DNA of 40,061 nucleotides from an uncultured Acidobacteriia bacterium (GCA_903881085.1 CAIRSA010000259.1:1-40061), one strand, 5' to 3'. Positions 9,393-17,868 are shown, numbered from the stretch's first letter. Program-made: numbers and translations. The notes: generated by a model from the letters alone, not told the origin.

Positions 9393-10136
9393 ATGAGTGA
9401 AGTTTTGGACGTGGAAAAGACTATCGACAAGTGGAATGAAACGTTCACCAGCAATGCCCGAAAGCCGCTCCAGGACTTGAGCCGGTATAACACCGAGACT
9501 CTTGAATGGCTGATGATGGAGCACTTCCAGTTCTCATTTCGTAACTGTCAATTCCTATGGGACGCGGCACAGACAGCGGCTGCATTCGACACCGATGCGG
9601 TGAACAAGGAACTGGTTCGCAATTATAAAGAAGAGAGTGGACACGCTGCTCTGTACAAGGCCGCACTTTTGAAAGTCGGCTCGGACGTGGAGGCCCGGCA
9701 GGAGTTTAAGCCGACCACGCATTTCCTGGATTCGATCGGCAAACTCTGCCATCGTGAGCCCTCTTTCGTATTGGGACTTATGTTCGCCACAGAGACCGCG
9801 GCGATTTTCGAGCATCAGGTTTTTCGCGATGTCTCCGTGGAAGTCATCTCCAGGCTCGCGGCGGGCGACGCGGGGAAGCCTCTGGTTGGCTTCCACGACC
9901 TGCATCTGGAGGGTGTGGAGCAAAGCCACAAAGACGAACTCGGCATCTTTCTGAGGGACATCTACGCCGGCCAACATGTCGTTTCCAAGCAAGACAACCG
10001 GCCGACGATTTATCCACAGCAAGCCCTCGAGGGAGGCAGAGAAGGTATCGATCTAATGGCGGAATGGTGGGGCAAGCTGTTCGCTGAGATGAATGAGATG
10101 AGTAAGGGTAAGATGGTCCACGCGATGGCAGTCTAG
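9393..10136 (+). CDS. heme-oxygenase-like diiron oxidase (HDO-type), biosynthetic cluster
   Basis: A 247-residue all-helical protein with no signal peptide. Its spaced acidic and histidine residues fit the heme-oxygenase-like diiron oxidase/oxygenase fold: E43-H44 (MMEHF), E80/E81 and H84 (KEESGHAAL), E134 and E140-H141 (ATETAAIFEHQ), H171, E176 and H179 (LHLEGVEQSHKDE). Known members of this superfamily (UndA, BesC, SznF central domain) perform oxidative C-C cleavage or N-oxygenation on fatty or amino acids; DUF3865 proteins are close in appearance. A strong GAGGAG precedes the ATG. As the first gene of a nine-gene same-strand cluster it probably acts on the cluster's amino-acid intermediate. 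Substrate and exact reaction cannot be read from sequence. Confidence 0.7.
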   Translation: MSEVLDVEKTIDKWNETFTSNARKPLQDLSRYNTETLEWLMMEHFQFSFRNCQFLWDAAQTAAAFDTDAVNKELVRNYKEESGHAALYKAALLKVGSDVEARQEFKPTTHFLDSIGKLCHREPSFVLGLMFATETAAIFEHQVFRDVSVEVISRLAAGDAGKPLVGFHDLHLEGVEQSHKDELGIFLRDIYAGQHVVSKQDNRPTIYPQQALEGGREGIDLMAEWWGKLFAEMNEMSKGKMVHAMAV

Positions 10137-10191
10137 CAACCGCAACCTGTCGCCCCGGTTGGGAATGGTTTGGAAGACGGAGGAGTTTCCA

Positions 10192-10311
10192 ATGTCATTT
10201 CCGGTCGATCTTAATGGAGCGGCAGATTGCTTTTGCCGGATTCAGAGTCTTTCCAGGGGCAATGATGAGCATGTCAGAATCACAACCAGCGAACCGGGCC
10301 GCGTTGGATGA
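10192..10311 (+). CDS. possible 39-residue leader ORF before the GNAT gene
   Basis: An ATG at 10192 has an excellent GGAGGAG at 10179-10185, spacing six. The ORF (MSFPVDLNGAADCFCRIQSL, then SRGNDEH..., TGA at 10309-10311) overlaps the start of the GNAT gene in another frame. The ribosome site is better than that of the GNAT itself, so this may be a translated leader coupling expression of the next gene, or a small protein. No family recognised; it may be chance. Confidence 0.3.
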   Translation: MSFPVDLNGAADCFCRIQSLSRGNDEHVRITTSEPGRVG

Positions 10312-11125
10312 GCTTCCATTAACATCCGATATGGCCCTGCGTCGTGAGTGGGAGATTTCACGAAACGCCCCGATTGGTCCGCAGAGACTGGCGGACGACA
10401 CGATTGTGGTTGATAAGGACGGTTGGTATCGAACCCTAACGCCCTCGTCCCCATGGCCGGCTTCCAATGAGGCACTCTTTTCAAACCTGGACGAGCGGAA
10501 TGCCGACGCCCAGATAGACGAGGTTGTCTCAGAGTATCAAAGGCTTGGGCTTCCGGTGACATGGTGTGCGTATCCCTGGACACGCCCGCAGGACCTTGGG
10601 GCGCGGCTTCTTGCGCGCGGCGCAACACAATCGGCCATTCGGGCCTTTCTGTGTAGCAGCAGCCTCCCGCTTGCGCCGGTTGAAGGAGTCGAGGTCGAAC
10701 AAGTCGATCCCAATTCCGGGGAAGCCTACGACACATACATTAATCTGATGTCGACTGGCTTCGACCTTCCGGAAGGCGAGAAGGCATTCCGGCGCCGCCG
10801 TTATCACCAATTGAGCACTGGACCCTCACCGTGCATGCGTCTGTTCATCGCCCGCCGCGATGGCATAGTTGCCGGCTGTCAGGCGTTGGTGACTAAGAGC
10901 GGCTCTGGTCACTTAACCGGCGGGTACATTCTCCCGGCCTTCCGGGCGTATGGCGTTTTCCAGTCTCTGATTGCCGCTGGCCTGCGGGCACTGCGGGAGT
11001 TGGGGATCCCAACCGCCACCGGCCACTCTAACGAAACGTCGGCATTCTGGGTTGACCGGTTTGGATTCAAGACGCTGTTCACCTACAGTATCTATCAACT
11101 CGATCCGCCATCGGCGGCCGGATAG
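10265..11125 (+). CDS. GNAT-family N-acyltransferase, biosynthetic cluster
   Basis: About 286 residues. The C-terminal half shows the GNAT fold: LFIARRDGIVAGCQALVTKS (strands 2-4), then a degenerate acetyl-CoA loop in LPAFRAYGVFQSLIAAGLRA, and a late AFWVDRFGFKTLFTYSIYQL strand. The N-terminal about 130 residues are an extra domain, so it is a two-domain GNAT. CAGGGG at 10254-10259 favours ATG 10265 (or 10271) over a more upstream in-frame ATG at 10214 with no ribosome site. It probably acylates an amine of the cluster product or transfers an acyl group to or from the carrier protein. The next gene starts six bases after its stop. Confidence 0.75.
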   Translation: MSMSESQPANRAALDELPLTSDMALRREWEISRNAPIGPQRLADDTIVVDKDGWYRTLTPSSPWPASNEALFSNLDERNADAQIDEVVSEYQRLGLPVTWCAYPWTRPQDLGARLLARGATQSAIRAFLCSSSLPLAPVEGVEVEQVDPNSGEAYDTYINLMSTGFDLPEGEKAFRRRRYHQLSTGPSPCMRLFIARRDGIVAGCQALVTKSGSGHLTGGYILPAFRAYGVFQSLIAAGLRALRELGIPTATGHSNETSAFWVDRFGFKTLFTYSIYQLDPPSAAG

Positions 11126-11131
11126 CGGCAA

Positions 11132-12262
11132 ATGTACGAAACCGTCATCGTGGGAGGAGGGGCCGCGGGAATAAGTTGTGCGCTGTCGGCCGCGGCCGAG
11201 GGCGCGAATGTCCTGCTATTGGAAAAGACAAACGAACTTGGCGGCACTGTGAAGAAGGCCCTGATCCACACCATCGGCGGCTTGTTTGACGACCAAGGCG
11301 AATTTCTAAATACGGGTATTCCCATGGAACTCGCTCAACGCTCGGGGGATGCCTGTTCCTATACGCAAAAACGCCGCATCGGCAAGACCTGGGTTCTGAA
11401 TGTGAATCCGTCAACTTACGCAGATGTGATCATGGATTGGATCAAATCAAGATCGAACATTGAAGTCCGGTACGCCGCGACTGTCACCGCCACTTCCGTG
11501 GATGCCGGACGCATCGAACAGATACGGGTGGCACACAATGGCTCGACCACTGAAATCTATCCACACGCACTGGTGGATACTACGGGCAACGCCAGTATCG
11601 TCCGGCAGGTAGATACGGGATTGGTGGAAGATGGGGCGGCGATGGGAGGCTTCATAGTCCAACTACGCGGCCTGGCACACGGCGCATTGCAATTTCCGAA
11701 AGGCGCGGGGATCCTGATGCGAATTCGTAAGGCCGTCGATAATGGAGAGTTGCCGCCGGAATGCTCCACGGTTTGGCTCGACACAGGGGTCTATCCGGAT
11801 GAAGCGTACGCCAAATTCAGCGTCTCTCAGGAGGATTGTGATGAGGTCCACATGGGTCTTGCCGGACAACAACTGCTCGCATTTCTCCGGACCCTCTTGG
11901 GTTTTAGCGATGCCTTTATATCCAAATGCGGCGCCCCGTGCTCGCGGGATGCGGGACGAATCAAGGGAGAGTATTGTCTGACTGAACGAGATATATTGAG
12001 CGGCACGCGGTTTCCGGATGCGGCGTGCCGCGCCTCATGGCCCATCGAACATTGGCACCCCAAAACGGGGATTAGCCTGGAATACCTGCCGCCAGGCCAT
12101 GATTATGATATTCCGCTACGAAGCTTGCAGGTTGCGGGGTTCTCAAATCTGTGGGCAGCCGGAAAGTGCCTTTCGGCGGAACCGCGCGCACAGGCTTCCG
12201 CGAGGGTGGCTGGCACTTGTTGGGCGATGGGTGAGGCCGTGGGGAAACACATTACCGGATGA
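11132..12262 (+). CDS. FAD-dependent oxidoreductase, biosynthetic cluster
   Basis: 376 residues. A Rossmann dinucleotide site opens the protein (VGGGAAGISCALSAAAEG, then LLLEK, with E as the ribose-binding acid), and the C-terminal FAD motif reads GFSNLWAAGKCLSAEPRAQA. Overall it resembles the FAD_oxidored (PF12831-type) dehydrogenases rather than aromatic hydroxylases. Likely role: oxidation of a C-N or C-C bond in the cluster intermediate. Its TGA overlaps the ATG of the ligase gene (ATGA at 12259-12262), indicating translational coupling. The substrate cannot be predicted. Confidence 0.8.
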   Translation: MYETVIVGGGAAGISCALSAAAEGANVLLLEKTNELGGTVKKALIHTIGGLFDDQGEFLNTGIPMELAQRSGDACSYTQKRRIGKTWVLNVNPSTYADVIMDWIKSRSNIEVRYAATVTATSVDAGRIEQIRVAHNGSTTEIYPHALVDTTGNASIVRQVDTGLVEDGAAMGGFIVQLRGLAHGALQFPKGAGILMRIRKAVDNGELPPECSTVWLDTGVYPDEAYAKFSVSQEDCDEVHMGLAGQQLLAFLRTLLGFSDAFISKCGAPCSRDAGRIKGEYCLTERDILSGTRFPDAACRASWPIEHWHPKTGISLEYLPPGHDYDIPLRSLQVAGFSNLWAAGKCLSAEPRAQASARVAGTCWAMGEAVGKHITG

Positions 12263-13743
12263 TTGAAATGAAAAGGAACCTGGCGGATTGTTTTTTCGAA
12301 AAGGCGGCGGCGCAACCTCATCATCCTCTGATTCTGGGACAGGAAGCTGAGAACAAGACGAGCTACGGCGAGTTTCGCGATCAGGTTCAAGCATTGGCCA
12401 AGGCGCTGAAGGAAGCCGGGGTCGGAAGCGGTGACAACTTGGGGTTGCTCTATCCTAGCGGTCACGACTACATTGCTTTTGTTTATGCCATCTGGGCGTG
12501 CGGCGCGAGCGTAACGCCCATTCCTGCCGAAATGACCGCCCCGGAAAAGCGGCAGATCTTCCAATTCATCCATATTGACGCGGTCATTTCCAGCACACGC
12601 TTTTTCGATCAAATCAGAGACTGTGTCGCACCGGGAGCGGCGTCGCTAACGCAACATGCGGTTTATGCCAGGGTAGCCGCTACCTGTGAGGCGCCGCCTG
12701 AATTGGCCGATGTCAACCCTGCGTTTATCCGCTTCACGTCCGGCACAACTGGCGACTCGAAGGGCGTGGTTCTGTCGCATGAATCCGTCTATGAACGCAT
12801 CCATGCCGCTAACCGCGTGCTCGAAATCGGTGAAAACGACCGCATCCTGTGGTTGCTATCGATGGACTATCACTTCACCGTTTCCATCGTGGCCTATCTC
12901 ACCTTTGGAGCCGGCATCATCTTGCCCCGGAACAGCTTCGGCGTCACGCTGCTCGAGGCGGCCGCGCGCCACAAAGCAACATTGATCTACGGCTCCCCAA
13001 CCCACTATGCGCTGATGGCGCAAGACGACACTGGCGTCGCGTTGCCGGCCGGACTGCGATTTGCGATAGTGACCACAACTGCCTTGCGCCCGGAAATCGC
13101 CGAAGCCTTCTACGCGCGTTTTGGGCGGGTGATGAATGAAACATACGGAATCATCGAACTGGGTTTGCCGGCGATCAATGTGAGTAACGCGAAAGCAAAA
13201 CAGGGCTCCGTTGGCAGGGTGTTGCCCGACTACGAATTAAGGCTCGACGGCCCCCCGGGTGAGCAGCAGGGAGAAATCACTTTCAGAAGCAACGGCATGT
13301 TGGATGCGTACTATTCGCCTTGGAAATCCCGCAAGGCACTCCTCGAAGAGAATAATGGATGGTTCAGGACGGGCGACCTTGGCAGGGTGGATGAAGACGG
13401 ATTTCTCTATATCGTTGGCCGCATCAAGGAAATGATCAGCGTTGGCGGCATGAAGCTCTTTCCCGATGAGGTGGAGTCGGTATTGGAGCGGCACCCTGCA
13501 GTCAGTTCAGCCTGCGTATTTGGCGTTCCGCATAGGCAGTGGGGAGAGGAATCCATGGCCCATCTGGTGCGCGCGAACGGAAACGCTGTACCAACCGATG
13601 CGGAATTGAGAGCTTTCTGCAAACTCTACCTGACTGATCACAAGATCCCTAGCGGCTTTCGATGGGTGGAACAACTGACCTATACCGCCAGTGGAAAGAA
13701 GATCCGCAACCCGGAAAGGTATGTAACTGCCGGTCAAGTATAA
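12259..13743 (+). CDS. AMP-forming acyl/amino-acid ligase (adenylation enzyme), biosynthetic cluster
   Basis: 494 residues of the ANL superfamily. Core motifs are present: FTSGTTGDSKGVVLSH (P-loop), NETYGIIELG, GWFRTGDLGRVDEDGFLYIV with the RIKEMISVGG hinge, and the C-terminal lysine in YTASGKKIRNPERY. The enzyme activates a carboxylate as AMP ester and transfers it to a thiol. The carrier protein gene begins three bases after its stop, so the acceptor is most likely that carrier. The start at 12259 overlaps the previous stop; ATG 12268 is an alternative. Substrate unknown, probably the non-standard amino acid made by the downstream PLP enzymes. Confidence 0.85.
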   Translation: MIEMKRNLADCFFEKAAAQPHHPLILGQEAENKTSYGEFRDQVQALAKALKEAGVGSGDNLGLLYPSGHDYIAFVYAIWACGASVTPIPAEMTAPEKRQIFQFIHIDAVISSTRFFDQIRDCVAPGAASLTQHAVYARVAATCEAPPELADVNPAFIRFTSGTTGDSKGVVLSHESVYERIHAANRVLEIGENDRILWLLSMDYHFTVSIVAYLTFGAGIILPRNSFGVTLLEAAARHKATLIYGSPTHYALMAQDDTGVALPAGLRFAIVTTTALRPEIAEAFYARFGRVMNETYGIIELGLPAINVSNAKAKQGSVGRVLPDYELRLDGPPGEQQGEITFRSNGMLDAYYSPWKSRKALLEENNGWFRTGDLGRVDEDGFLYIVGRIKEMISVGGMKLFPDEVESVLERHPAVSSACVFGVPHRQWGEESMAHLVRANGNAVPTDAELRAFCKLYLTDHKIPSGFRWVEQLTYTASGKKIRNPERYVTAGQV

Positions 13744-13745
13744 AC

Positions 13746-13991
13746 ATGACAATACAGGAAACATTGCGCAACTACATCATCGCTGAACGATTTGCCGGCC
13801 AGGCCCCCGACATTTTTGGAGACGACTACGACCTTATCGACACGGGCACGATCGACTCGCTCTTCATGGTGGGACTCATCAAGTTCGTTGAGCGGGAATA
13901 TAAGGTTGAGTTTGGCATAAACGACCTTGTCCCCAGGAATTTCAAGTCGGTCGGCGCCTTGGCGGACTTTGTGTCCAGGAACGCAGGATGA
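13746..13991 (+). CDS. stand-alone acyl/peptidyl carrier protein
   Basis: 81 residues. DTGTIDSLF holds the phosphopantetheine attachment serine (S38, motif D-S-L), followed by the usual helix-3 acidic patch (VEREYKVEF) and the terminal VGALADFVSRN helix. Length and layout match free-standing carriers used with discrete adenylation enzymes (DltC/PCP type). I chose ATG 13746 because an upstream in-frame ATG at 13662 would run through the ligase gene. It is sandwiched between the ligase (3-base gap) and the flavin halogenase-like gene (1-base gap), so oxidative tailoring probably happens on the tethered substrate. Confidence 0.88.
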   Translation: MTIQETLRNYIIAERFAGQAPDIFGDDYDLIDTGTIDSLFMVGLIKFVEREYKVEFGINDLVPRNFKSVGALADFVSRNAG

Positions 13992-13992
13992 A

Positions 13993-15618
13993 ATGAATAC
14001 TGGGCGAGAGATGACTGAACCACTCGAAAAGTACGACATTGTCATTTGCGGAGCTGGGCTCGCGGGATTGACGTTGGCATTGCAGCTCAGACGACAATTG
14101 CCGGAGAAGTCCATCCTGATTCTTGAAAAGGAAGTTGGGCCCATTCCCGCAGGGATCCACAAGGTGGGCGAATCGATGACCGAAGGCGGGACGTTTCTGC
14201 TGCGTCAACTCGCCGGGCTCAAGGATTACATAGAATCGACACATATCAAGAAACTGGGCCTGCGGTTCTTTGGAGGCGGGTACCGGAAAGAGGGCTTTGA
14301 GAAGCGGTTTGAGATAGGCGATGTTATCTTTGCCCGCAATACGTCATACCAGCTCGATCGGGGCGTTCTTGAGAACGATCTGCGCCAGTTCTGCAGGGCT
14401 GCCGGGGTGCATATTGCGGAGGGCGTCAGCGTAACGGATATCGAGTTAGGAGACAAGAGCCACGCCGTCACTTACGTGAATTCGGCAGACAGGAAGAGCG
14501 CTAAAGTAACATGCCGGTGGGTGGTCGATGCCATGGGAAGGCGGCGCTTTCTCCAATCCAAATTAGGATTAGGGAAGAAGTCGGAACACGAGGCGAGTTC
14601 CTCCTGGTGGCGTGTTCAGGGTGATTTCGATGTTGCCGGAATGGTTCCGCGGGACGCGGCGGACTGGCACGAACGTGTTTTTGCCAGGCGGTGGTACTCA
14701 ACCAATCACCTGCTTGGTCCAGGGTACTTTATATGGATCATTCCGCTTTGCTCGAACATGACCAGCATCGGTATCGTGACCGATGAGGCTACGCATCCAA
14801 TTCAAAACAGAAACACCTATGAAAAATCGTTGGCGTGGCTAGCCGAAAACGAACCGGATCTATATGAATTCGTCAAGGATGAGAAGGCGCTCGATTTTCT
14901 TGTTCTCAAACGATTTGCGTACAAAACAACGAAAGCGTTCTCAACGGAGGGTTGGTGCTCTATTGGCGAAGCCGCTGCGTTTACCGATCCCCTTTACAGC
15001 ATGGGTACGGATTTGATTGCCATTGGGAACCGCATCACCACTCATCTGATCGAGTTGGATGACGCAAATTGCCTTACCGTGGAAGTTGTCGAGTCGTACA
15101 ACAAGCTCTACGTAAAAGTGGTTGATGTCATGACTGGCCTGTTTCACGACATGTACCCGTCGTTCGGCGCGGACGATGTCATGATTTTGAAGATCATGTG
15201 GGATATCGCCTGTTATTGGGGCTTCTTCTCGCAACTCAGCATACAGGACTTTCTTAGCAAGGATGACTTCCAGGCACCGTTGCTGGAACTGGCAACCCGT
15301 CTGGAGGCAGCCAACATTCGAGCGCAGTGCGCGTTGCGCGCCGCCGCAAACAGCGATCGGGGCAGCGCCTTGAAAACAGGTTTCTACAATTTCGGCGGCG
15401 TTTCGCGAGTCACCGATTTGCGTGCGAAAGTGACGGAAGGAAAGAGCATCGAGGATATAGCCGCGAACATTGCGTTTCTGGAGCAATTCGCGCAGGCGTT
15501 GAGCAGTTTTGTATCGTCCGGCGAGCACGATGCTGCTACTTCAGATGAGTTGAGGCCGCTGCTGGAGAAGCTGTCAGCGTACCTGACACCGGTGGAAAAC
15601 GTAGGAATTCGTCTTTGA
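13993..15618 (+). CDS. flavin-dependent halogenase-like monooxygenase
   Basis: 541 residues. It has the FAD site GAGLAGLTLALQL, the GES signature in KVGESMTEGG, a middle FIWIIP (the halogenase WxWxIP motif is present only as xWxIP) and FTDPLYSMGTDL, matching the F-x-D-P...S-G segment of carrier-protein-directed halogenases and monooxygenases. This places it in the tryptophan-halogenase superfamily (PF04820-like). Whether it chlorinates or hydroxylates is undecided because the first Trp of WxWxIP is missing. AGGA at 13985-13988 supports ATG 13993; ATG 14011 is an alternative. It directly follows the carrier protein. The C-terminal about 150 residues are helical and may form the carrier-docking or substrate-cover domain. 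Confidence 0.78.
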   Translation: MNTGREMTEPLEKYDIVICGAGLAGLTLALQLRRQLPEKSILILEKEVGPIPAGIHKVGESMTEGGTFLLRQLAGLKDYIESTHIKKLGLRFFGGGYRKEGFEKRFEIGDVIFARNTSYQLDRGVLENDLRQFCRAAGVHIAEGVSVTDIELGDKSHAVTYVNSADRKSAKVTCRWVVDAMGRRRFLQSKLGLGKKSEHEASSSWWRVQGDFDVAGMVPRDAADWHERVFARRWYSTNHLLGPGYFIWIIPLCSNMTSIGIVTDEATHPIQNRNTYEKSLAWLAENEPDLYEFVKDEKALDFLVLKRFAYKTTKAFSTEGWCSIGEAAAFTDPLYSMGTDLIAIGNRITTHLIELDDANCLTVEVVESYNKLYVKVVDVMTGLFHDMYPSFGADDVMILKIMWDIACYWGFFSQLSIQDFLSKDDFQAPLLELATRLEAANIRAQCALRAAANSDRGSALKTGFYNFGGVSRVTDLRAKVTEGKSIEDIAANIAFLEQFAQALSSFVSSGEHDAATSDELRPLLEKLSAYLTPVENVGIRL

Positions 15619-15631
15619 CCGGCCCAACGAT

Positions 15632-16567
15632 ATGAATCGGAATCTCAAGATCGCGAACAGCATGCTGGATTTGATCGGCGAGATTCCGCTGGTCCGCCTG
15701 AACAGGATCGGCATGGAAACCGGTACGGAGATCTTGGTGAAGCCGGAGTTCTTGAATCCGAGCGGTAGCATGAAGGACCGGGTTGCGATTCGAATGATTG
15801 AAGAGGCGGAAAAGAGCGGGCGCCTGAAGGCGGGGTCGCGGATTGTGGAGTCCTCCACCGGCAACACCGGCGCGGCCATGGCCTTTGTGTCCGCGGTGAA
15901 GGGCTATGACTTCACGGCATTCGTGCCGTCGGATGTGGCGGATGTCTGCCGCATGTCGATCATGCAGTCGTTTGGCGCCGGCGTGGCCTCGTTTGATGTG
16001 GATGGTGAATTTGCGGAATTCACGGGACGCAAACGCTGCTCGGATATTGAGGGAAGCGATACCGGCGTGTGGTGGTCGCGTCAATTCGCCAATGAGCATG
16101 CAGTCGCTGCGCATCGGGATACAACCGCCAGAGAAATTATCGAGAAGACCGATGGAAGGCTTGATGCTTTCGTGGCCTCGATTGGATCGGGAGGAACGCT
16201 ATTAGGCGTGGGGCAGGCATTAAAAGAATACGATCCGAAGATTCGCGTGATTGCCGTGGAACCCGCTTCTTATCCTATGTTCGGCCCGCACAGGCGGCAA
16301 TCCATTCCTGGAATCTCAGGCGGAATCGCCGACCAGCTGATTGAGAGCGGCGTCGTTGACGATGTTGTGCGGCTCGATGACGAGGCGGCGATTGCCATGG
16401 CGCACCGGCTCGCTAAAGAAGAAGGTATCTTCTGCGGCATCTCTTCCGGAGCGAATGTAGCGGCGTCGTTAATAGTGGCCAGCGGATTTGAGCCGGGCAA
16501 GAGGATCGTAACTTGTTTGTGCGATAGCCGGGATCGCTATTTTTACAGCGAGGCGTATATCACGTGA
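15632..16567 (+). CDS. cysteine synthase-like PLP enzyme 1
   Basis: 311 residues of the fold-type II PLP family (CysK/CysM). Lys48 in NPSGSMKDR binds PLP; SSTGNTGAAMA is the substrate-binding loop; GSGGTLLGVG holds the PLP phosphate; DSRDRYFYSEAY is the C-terminal pyridine-nitrogen loop (CysK has DSGERY). The residues around the substrate loop differ from those of housekeeping CysK, as in SbnA and VioB enzymes that make diamino acids. With a PduX-like kinase in the same operon, an O-phospho-amino acid is a reasonable substrate for beta-replacement. It starts 13 bases after the halogenase-like gene; its stop overlaps a GTG that opens a 51-codon ORF. Confidence 0.83.
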   Translation: MNRNLKIANSMLDLIGEIPLVRLNRIGMETGTEILVKPEFLNPSGSMKDRVAIRMIEEAEKSGRLKAGSRIVESSTGNTGAAMAFVSAVKGYDFTAFVPSDVADVCRMSIMQSFGAGVASFDVDGEFAEFTGRKRCSDIEGSDTGVWWSRQFANEHAVAAHRDTTAREIIEKTDGRLDAFVASIGSGGTLLGVGQALKEYDPKIRVIAVEPASYPMFGPHRRQSIPGISGGIADQLIESGVVDDVVRLDDEAAIAMAHRLAKEEGIFCGISSGANVAASLIVASGFEPGKRIVTCLCDSRDRYFYSEAYIT

Positions 16568-16719
16568 GTTATTCGGATAAAAGAATTGAGTTATACACGT
16601 CGACAGGAGTGATGGCGCAACCGCTCGCTTTCGGCCGCGGCTCTGTTACCGAGCCGAGCGCGCGCGCAAGCGGTCTTCCGCGGACACATTGGATGCACTG
16701 GATAGTGAGAATAGCGTAA
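16564..16719 (+). CDS. possible 51-residue ORF exactly filling the gap between the two PLP genes
   Basis: A GTG at 16564 overlaps the previous stop (GTGA), and the frame runs 51 codons to a TAA at 16717-16719 that abuts the ATG of the next gene at 16720. The peptide begins MSYSDKRIELYTSTGVMAQP and ends THWMHWIVRIA. An exact GTGA/TAAATG fit on a 152-base gap is unlikely in random sequence but not proof. A purine-rich GCGAGGCG lies about 8 bases upstream. No family recognised. Alternatives: untranslated spacer, or translational coupler. Confidence 0.35.
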   Translation: MSYSDKRIELYTSTGVMAQPLAFGRGSVTEPSARASGLPRTHWMHWIVRIA

Positions 16720-17859
16720 ATGACAATTCAAAATGTACTGTCACGGCCCGGCACTGACGACGCATTCACCGGTAACCCGGCGGTGACTCAAAGGATGAGC
16801 AACCAACCGCAAACCGCACTGGAGAGCCTGTGCGCGCCATCTTTGATCAGGATGCAGCAGAGCCTTTTCGCACTGCAATTCGATCTGATGAAGATTGTTC
16901 CCGCGCGATTCATTCTGGAAGCTGCCATGGAGCGCGGAGTGTTGAAGCCAGGCGGACTGGTGGTTGAAAGCAGTTCCGGCACCTTCGCGCTTGGGCTTGC
17001 CATTGTCTGCGCCAATCTCGGTTTGAGGCTTTCCCTTGTGACTGGTCAGTTGGAAGAGTCGCTGGAATGGCGTTTGCGCCATCTGGGGGCGAGCATTGAA
17101 AAGATCTTCAGTGGAAAAGGATACATGGGTGGTATCCAGCAAAAGCGGTTAGACAGACTTCAGGAAGTCATGGCGGACAATCCCGGGTCGTTCTGGCCGC
17201 AACAGTACACCAACCCGTTGCATCCGGAAGCCTATGCGCCGCTTGCCGAATCGGCGATGGCGTCTATCGGTAAAATCGATTACCTGGTTGCGTCGGTTGG
17301 CAGCGGCGGATCGATCTGCGGCTTTGCGCGAATCCTTCGCAAGAGTAATCCGAATCTGTCGGTGATTGCTGTCGATCACAATCTTTCCGTGCTGTTTGGC
17401 CCAACCTCCGGAGAGGCAGTTCCGCTCTGCCAGGAATGTTATGAGCCCTTGCTTGGCATGGGTTCAGATATCGTTATTCCCAATTTGGACCACACCCAAT
17501 GCGACGAGGTTCATTGGGTGCCGGTAGCGCAAATGATCGAAGCCATTCATCGGATTCACCGTGATTATGGGCTTCTCCTCGGGCCGACAGCCGGAGCGGC
17601 CTACAGTGTCGCCAATTGGATTGCAAGTTCAAATCCCGGCAAGAACGTGCTGACGATATTCCCGGATCACGGGATCAGGTACATGAAGACTGTCTATAAC
17701 GCGGAATGGCTGAACAATCGGGCGGATGAGTTGAACCGCCGGTGGTCTCATCCAACGCCGGTAGCGAGCCCAACGGCAGTAGGTAGCGATTGGTCCATCT
17801 TTCCGTGGGGCCGGCGTAGTTACCATGAAGTACTTGGACACGGACCTGTTTCCAGGTAG
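16720..17859 (+). CDS. cysteine synthase-like PLP enzyme 2 (divergent)
   Basis: 379 residues, fold-type II PLP family but far from CysK. The lysine loop reads FDLMKIVPARFILEAA (Lys58) instead of SGSxKDR; the substrate loop is ESSSGTFALGLA instead of ESTSGNTG; the phosphate loop VGSGGSICGFAR is kept; DHGIRYMKTVYN replaces the CysK C-terminal loop. A C-terminal extension of about 50 residues is not typical. It starts right after the TAA of the small ORF. Being next to a more canonical paralogue, it may be a partner in a heteromeric synthase or catalyse a second elimination/replacement step. Assignment to the fold is solid, the reaction is not. Confidence 0.78.
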   Translation: MTIQNVLSRPGTDDAFTGNPAVTQRMSNQPQTALESLCAPSLIRMQQSLFALQFDLMKIVPARFILEAAMERGVLKPGGLVVESSSGTFALGLAIVCANLGLRLSLVTGQLEESLEWRLRHLGASIEKIFSGKGYMGGIQQKRLDRLQEVMADNPGSFWPQQYTNPLHPEAYAPLAESAMASIGKIDYLVASVGSGGSICGFARILRKSNPNLSVIAVDHNLSVLFGPTSGEAVPLCQECYEPLLGMGSDIVIPNLDHTQCDEVHWVPVAQMIEAIHRIHRDYGLLLGPTAGAAYSVANWIASSNPGKNVLTIFPDHGIRYMKTVYNAEWLNNRADELNRRWSHPTPVASPTAVGSDWSIFPWGRRSYHEVLGHGPVSR

Positions 17860-17868
17860 AGGATTCTT

